A program made the position numbers and the translations under genes. The notes beneath the pieces are model-generated. The model searched no databases and was not told the DNA's origin. It saw only the letters and a list, made by a program, of their open reading frames with translations. Shown here piece by piece: positions 8,218 to 9,590 of a stretch of 9,590 nucleotides of DNA; positions within the stretch are counted from its first letter, which is position 1; every line of letters begins with the position of its first letter. This stretch comes from Micrococcales bacterium (GTDB lineage: Bacteria > Actinomycetota > Actinomycetes > Actinomycetales > Cellulomonadaceae): assembly GCA_009783975.1 (NCBI GenBank), contig WRCL01000039.1:1-9590 (forward strand). The letters are read 5' to 3'.

Positions 8218-8418
8218 TCACTCCGGAGCAGAACTGACCTCTTCGACGTCGATATCTCCCGGGACAACAGGGAGGATTCTCTCCCACCCACCCTGGCTCC
8301 CAGTCTTGTCCTCGCGGTCCAACAGCGCGACGAGTGCGACGCGGAACTCCTCGGCGGTCTGGTGCGGTTGCCGGATTCTTCGCCAATGCCTCGACCCGGC
8401 CTCCAGCGTCTTCCCTGC
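8218..8418 (-). pseudogene. Coding-like 66-codon frame without a start, in frame after the HNH stop; probable gene remnant
   Basis: Read leftwards from the HNH stop, the same frame stays open for 66 codons to a TGA at 8218-8220. Its translation looks protein-like: a basic start (RHWRRIRQ), then PHQTAEEFRVALVALLDRED, GGWERILPVVP and an acidic end (DIDVEEVSSAPE). The middle codons (from about HQTAEEF to REDK) mostly end in G or C, as in the genuine genes here, while both ends are less biased. There is no ATG or GTG in frame; the first TTG would leave only about 38 codons. The HNH protein already ends in the usual DDIPPPF. I therefore favour the 3' piece of a lost or unrelated gene. Stop readthrough or a CTG start are alternatives. 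No family is recognised. Confidence 0.35.
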
Positions 8419-9590
8419 TCAGAAAGGCGGTGGGATGTCGTCGCGGATCATGCGTACTCGTTTGCGGCGTGGCACGCCGCTGGTGGTGTCAACCTGGTAC
8501 CTGATCCCCAGCGCGGTGGTCCAGCGGTACACACCCGGTGCGGTCGTCGTCAGGCGCAGGTGCCCGTCGGTCTTCAAGGTGTGTGAGGCGCGGCACAACG
8601 GTGCGAGGTTCGACACGTTGGTCGTGCCGCCGTCGCGCCATTCGGTGGTGTGGTCCAGGTCGCAGTTCGCCGCTGGTTGGGCGCATGTTGAGCACACGCA
8701 GTGCGGGTTGCGTGCTGCCACGTGCGCGGCCAGGGCCGCTGGTGGTCGGTACCTGGTTCGCCCCACGTCCAGCACAGCACCAGAGACCGGGTCGGTGACG
8801 ATCCGCCGCCACGGCCCGTCGTGGGCCAGAGCCCTGGCGGTGACTGCGTCGATGGTCCCGGCCCCTGCGATGTGCCCGGGATCGTTGGTGAGGCCCAGCA
8901 AGGAGGCGGCGGAGATGGTGAGGTTGACGTGGACTGTGCCTGGTGGTGGTAACCGCCACCGGGACCGCTGGTGGAAGTCGTCGTACGGGTCGTCGGGTGG
9001 TTCGTCGTCGTCCGGTGCGAGGACATTGGGGACGGTTCTTGTGTCTTGCCTGGTCACAGCGGTACCGGCGTGGACGGCGGGACCTGCCTGGCCGCGGTGG
9101 GCTGATACGTCCTGGCCGGGGCGGCCGGTGTGGGCTGCGCCATACCCGGGTGACCCCAGGGCGTCTGCGTCCAAGAAGGCCCGGCCAGGCTCGGCGGTGT
9201 CGCCTGCACACTGATCTTGCTCAGCCACGCCCGCTGGCGCGAACCCCAGACCGTGGTCGTGCTGGGCCACGGCTCGGGCGTCGCCGGTCAGGACGTCGAC
9301 CATGATGTCCGCGCGCAGCTGACCAAGGTTGCGCGGGTCACCAGCGGCACGCGCCGCACGGGCGACCTGCTCCAACGTCTTGTCGACCCTGGCCGCGTCG
9401 ACCACAGCCAGGACCGCGGTCAACGAGGCCATGCCCTGGCCCAACGGGCACGGGCTGCCCACACGACGCCAAGCGCGGGCCTGCTGGTCGACCACGGCAC
9501 GGTCAGGGTCGACCTGGTGCAACGCGTTGTCGACCGCGACACCCAACGTCCGCGGGGTCAGGCCCGACGCACCAGGCAGGACCACAGCCA
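8419..9590 (-). CDS. DUF222 / 13E12-repeat HNH endonuclease-like protein, 5' end outside window
   Basis: About 389 residues of the C-terminal part are visible; the frame is open to the window edge, so the true start lies beyond it. Residues about 1-100 (LPGASGLTPRTLGVAVDNAL...LGQLRADIMVDVLTG) are the end of the DUF222 region. About 101-215 is a low-complexity Gly/Ala/Asp/Pro linker, longer than I would expect. Then come the LTISAASLLGLTNDPGHIAGAGTIDA and RYRPPAALAAHVAARNP blocks and the HNH module (about 296-335), numbered from the GTG at 9583-9585: C296-x4-C301-x6-C308, DH (311-312), GG (319-320), Asn326 and His335. The end DDIPPPF is typical. The family is abundant and multicopy in actinobacteria; its biological role is poorly known, with nuclease activity inferred from the HNH motif. 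Confidence 0.92.
   Translation of the reverse strand, partial: AVVLPGASGLTPRTLGVAVDNALHQVDPDRAVVDQQARAWRRVGSPCPLGQGMASLTAVLAVVDAARVDKTLEQVARAARAAGDPRNLGQLRADIMVDVLTGDARAVAQHDHGLGFAPAGVAEQDQCAGDTAEPGRAFLDADALGSPGYGAAHTGRPGQDVSAHRGQAGPAVHAGTAVTRQDTRTVPNVLAPDDDEPPDDPYDDFHQRSRWRLPPPGTVHVNLTISAASLLGLTNDPGHIAGAGTIDAVTARALAHDGPWRRIVTDPVSGAVLDVGRTRYRPPAALAAHVAARNPHCVCSTCAQPAANCDLDHTTEWRDGGTTNVSNLAPLCRASHTLKTDGHLRLTTTAPGVYRWTTALGIRYQVDTTSGVPRRKRVRMIRDDIPPPF

Noticed and set aside
8057..8386. 109-codon minus-strand open frame starting MAKNPATAPDRR
   Set aside because: It overlaps the more protein-like frame at 8218-8418, is Arg/Gly-rich with no motifs, and starts at a TTG without a supporting Shine-Dalgarno.
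8419..8421. TGA as a selenocysteine codon joining the HNH gene to the following frame
   Set aside because: The HNH protein already ends at the family's usual DDIPPPF terminus. No SECIS-like hairpin was evident right after the codon, and this family is not known to use selenocysteine.
8180..9214. 344-codon open frame on the plus strand opposite the HNH gene
   Set aside because: The minus strand carries the clear DUF222-HNH motifs; the plus-strand frame is a compositional shadow.

Overview
The window reads as chromosome of a very high-GC actinobacterium, most likely a Micrococcales relative (Cellulomonadaceae/Sanguibacter-like). This is a guess from GC-rich third codon positions, an actinobacterial-type aminopeptidase N that begins MPGxNLTREEA, a long MalQ and a DUF222/13E12-type HNH protein. 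Every start codon I can place inside the window (vapB, vapC, pepN, the DUF6636-like gene, malQ and the 108-aa membrane protein) is GTG. All functions come from reading motifs by eye; no database search was run.

Layout. (1) 2-736, +: the C-terminal part of an M13 (neprilysin/PepO-type) zinc metallopeptidase, cut by the window edge. (2) 802-1445, +: a VapBC-type toxin-antitoxin pair (ribbon-helix-helix antitoxin and PIN-domain toxin, 4-nt overlap). Its promoter appears to give a leaderless mRNA, with an operator-like palindrome over the -10. (3) 1446-1713: a non-coding stretch with palindromes and a striking array of four related 19-bp repeats at a 23-24 bp period. The array resembles the multiple terminal repeats of IS21-family elements, but no transposase is present. 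(4) 1714-4266, -: complete M1 aminopeptidase N (pepN). (5) 4267-4580: a divergent intergenic region. (6) 4581-5120, +: a membrane-anchored, six-cysteine extracellular protein of DUF6636 type. (7) 5132-7249, -: complete 4-alpha-glucanotransferase (malQ), convergent with the previous gene across 11 nt that form a shared hairpin. (8) 7250-7658: a long divergent gap with no convincing gene. (9) 7659-7985, +: a small two-helix membrane protein of unknown function. (10) 7986-8418: mostly non-coding, but holding an open, coding-like 66-codon stretch on the minus strand directly after, and in frame with, the HNH stop codon. (11) 8419-9590, -: the C-terminal part of a DUF222-HNH endonuclease-like gene, cut by the window edge.

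How it fits together. The core genes are housekeeping: two peptide-degrading metalloenzymes that face each other (M13 and M1), and malQ for maltodextrin/glycogen use. Accessory DNA sits between and beside them: the vapBC pair with the IS-like repeat array between the two peptidases, and the HNH gene with a relict-like tail at the right edge. I see no clear undescribed multigene system. The most informative unexplained items are the transposase-less repeat array, the vapBC leaderless promoter/operator, the open frame beyond the HNH stop, and the hairpin that contains both stop codons of the convergent DUF6636-like and malQ genes.
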